From Planctomycetota bacterium (lineage in GTDB: Bacteria; Planctomycetota; B15-G4; JADJEK01): 60,059 nt of DNA. The stretch is from positions 1 through 60,059 of the forward strand of contig JACQZJ010000066.1 in the NCBI GenBank assembly GCA_016213895.1, written 5' to 3'. The translations under genes were made by a program, and so were the position numbers. Below the pieces are notes generated by a model. It ran no database searches and had not been told where the DNA came from. It worked only from the letters and a program-made list of their open reading frames with translations. This document shows, in pieces, positions 59,541-60,059 of this stretch (the stretch's first letter is position 1; each line of letters opens with the position of its first letter).

Positions 59541-60059
59541 ATGGATGCCCCGCTGACGTGCCCCGGCTGCTCGGGACGACTGGCGATCTCTGACGTCCAC
59601 GATGGCAAGAGAGTGCAGTGCGCGGAGTGCCGGACCATAGGCATCGTCCGCGTGGACCAGGGTGGAGCGGCCCGGCTGGAGCCGGAGGGAGCCGCGGTCG
59701 CGGCGGCGGAACCGGGAAGACGTTGCGCTTCGTGCGGGGAAGGCCTCGCCCCGGGGGAGCGGTTCTGTCCGAAGTGCGGCGCGGGCGCTTCTTCCGCGGG
59801 CGAGGCTCCGCGGAAGGATCGCGTCACGCCTGCCCGCAGCCGGGAAGGGCGCGCTGCGGGCGCGGGACGCAAGAAGGCCAGGGCCGCGTCGCGCTGGATC
59901 CTGATCCTCTCCATCCTGTTCACCATCGGCGGCACGGTGCTTGGGATCATGACCAAGTCGACCGCCGCGCAGGCTCTGCAGAACCTGGAAGGAATGGCGG
60001 ACGACGAGCCGTATCCGGAGGAGATCGGCGGGAAGGCGTACACGGTCGGCGAGCTGCGG
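59541..60059 (+). CDS. Zinc-ribbon membrane protein (3' end outside window)
   Basis: At least 173 codons, open to the window end. Two zinc ribbons: LTCPGCSGRL with QCAECRTIG, and RRCASCGEGLAPGERFCPKCG. A Lys/Arg/Ala-rich linker and one membrane helix (WILILSILFTIGGTVLGIM) follow. The C-terminus beyond this is cut. The RBS AGGAAGG lies 7 bases before the ATG. A promoter-like TCGACT-N18-TAGGCT is at 59464-59493. Function unknown; such proteins are often regulatory or membrane-associated. Confidence 0.75.
   Translation, partial: MDAPLTCPGCSGRLAISDVHDGKRVQCAECRTIGIVRVDQGGAARLEPEGAAVAAAEPGRRCASCGEGLAPGERFCPKCGAGASSAGEAPRKDRVTPARSREGRAAGAGRKKARAASRWILILSILFTIGGTVLGIMTKSTAAQALQNLEGMADDEPYPEEIGGKAYTVGELR

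Overview
The window is about 60 kb of very GC-rich bacterial DNA (roughly 70% G+C by eye). It has features common in Planctomycetota and related phyla: many secreted proteins of unknown function, FG-GAP/VCBS, PEGA, YdjY-like and carboxypeptidase-regulatory-like proteins, sulfatase-superfamily enzymes, an mcsA-mcsB-clpC block, and a Rieske/cytochrome b cluster beside a NarG-like molybdoenzyme. I infer an uncultured planctomycete-like organism; no rRNA is present to confirm this. TGA, TAG and TAA all act as ordinary stops for most genes.

Region 1 (1-24.8 kb) is a loosely organised secretome region containing decayed DNA. It holds a HEAT-repeat protein, a SPASM radical SAM enzyme, a broken spermidine-synthase-like membrane protein, an amidohydrolase, a DUF4143 ATPase, a tricorn-type protease, a GH106-like glycosidase, a large carboxypeptidase-regulatory-like protein and an FG-GAP protein. 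Two of the secreted proteins (228-1451 minus, 22648-23934 plus) are each interrupted by one in-frame TGA. In both cases the same frame continues with sensible sequence, a cysteine lies close by, and strong hairpins begin within a few bases 3' of the TGA. Selenocysteine recoding is the most interesting explanation; nonsense mutation is the main alternative. The carboxypeptidase-regulatory-like gene at 20037-22502 has a deletion-scarred relic at 5241-5524, and another decayed relative of that protein type lies at 24037-24797.

Region 2 (24.8-36.5 kb) is a tight, co-directional operon, mostly with overlapping start/stop codons. It encodes a GltD-like flavoprotein with ferredoxin domains, a Rieske protein, a fused cytochrome b, a heptaheme cytochrome c, a Tat-exported NarG/NxrA-like molybdopterin subunit, a NarH-like four-cluster subunit, an ethylbenzene-dehydrogenase-type haem b subunit and a TorD-like chaperone. 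It looks like one respiratory unit linking NAD(P)H, quinones and a periplasmic oxyanion (or related) reaction. Substrate and direction are not determined by the sequence.

Region 3 (36.5-48.1 kb) has a small membrane protein, a secreted jelly-roll protein, a membrane sulfatase-like hydrolase, a second radical SAM/SPASM enzyme, tRNA-Ser(GCT) with a hairpin after it, a PEGA lipoprotein, MurD, and McsA-McsB-ClpC (protein-arginine phosphorylation and proteolysis).

Region 4 (48.1-60 kb) has a terpene-cyclase-fold repeat protein, a parallel beta-helix protein, a YdjY-like protein, a DUF1016 nuclease, an S9 peptidase, a Sir2 deacylase, an ICMT-like methyltransferase, a membrane protein, an ExbD/TolR protein and a zinc-ribbon membrane protein cut by the window end. 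Many genes have long antisense shadow ORFs, as expected at this GC content; these are left out.
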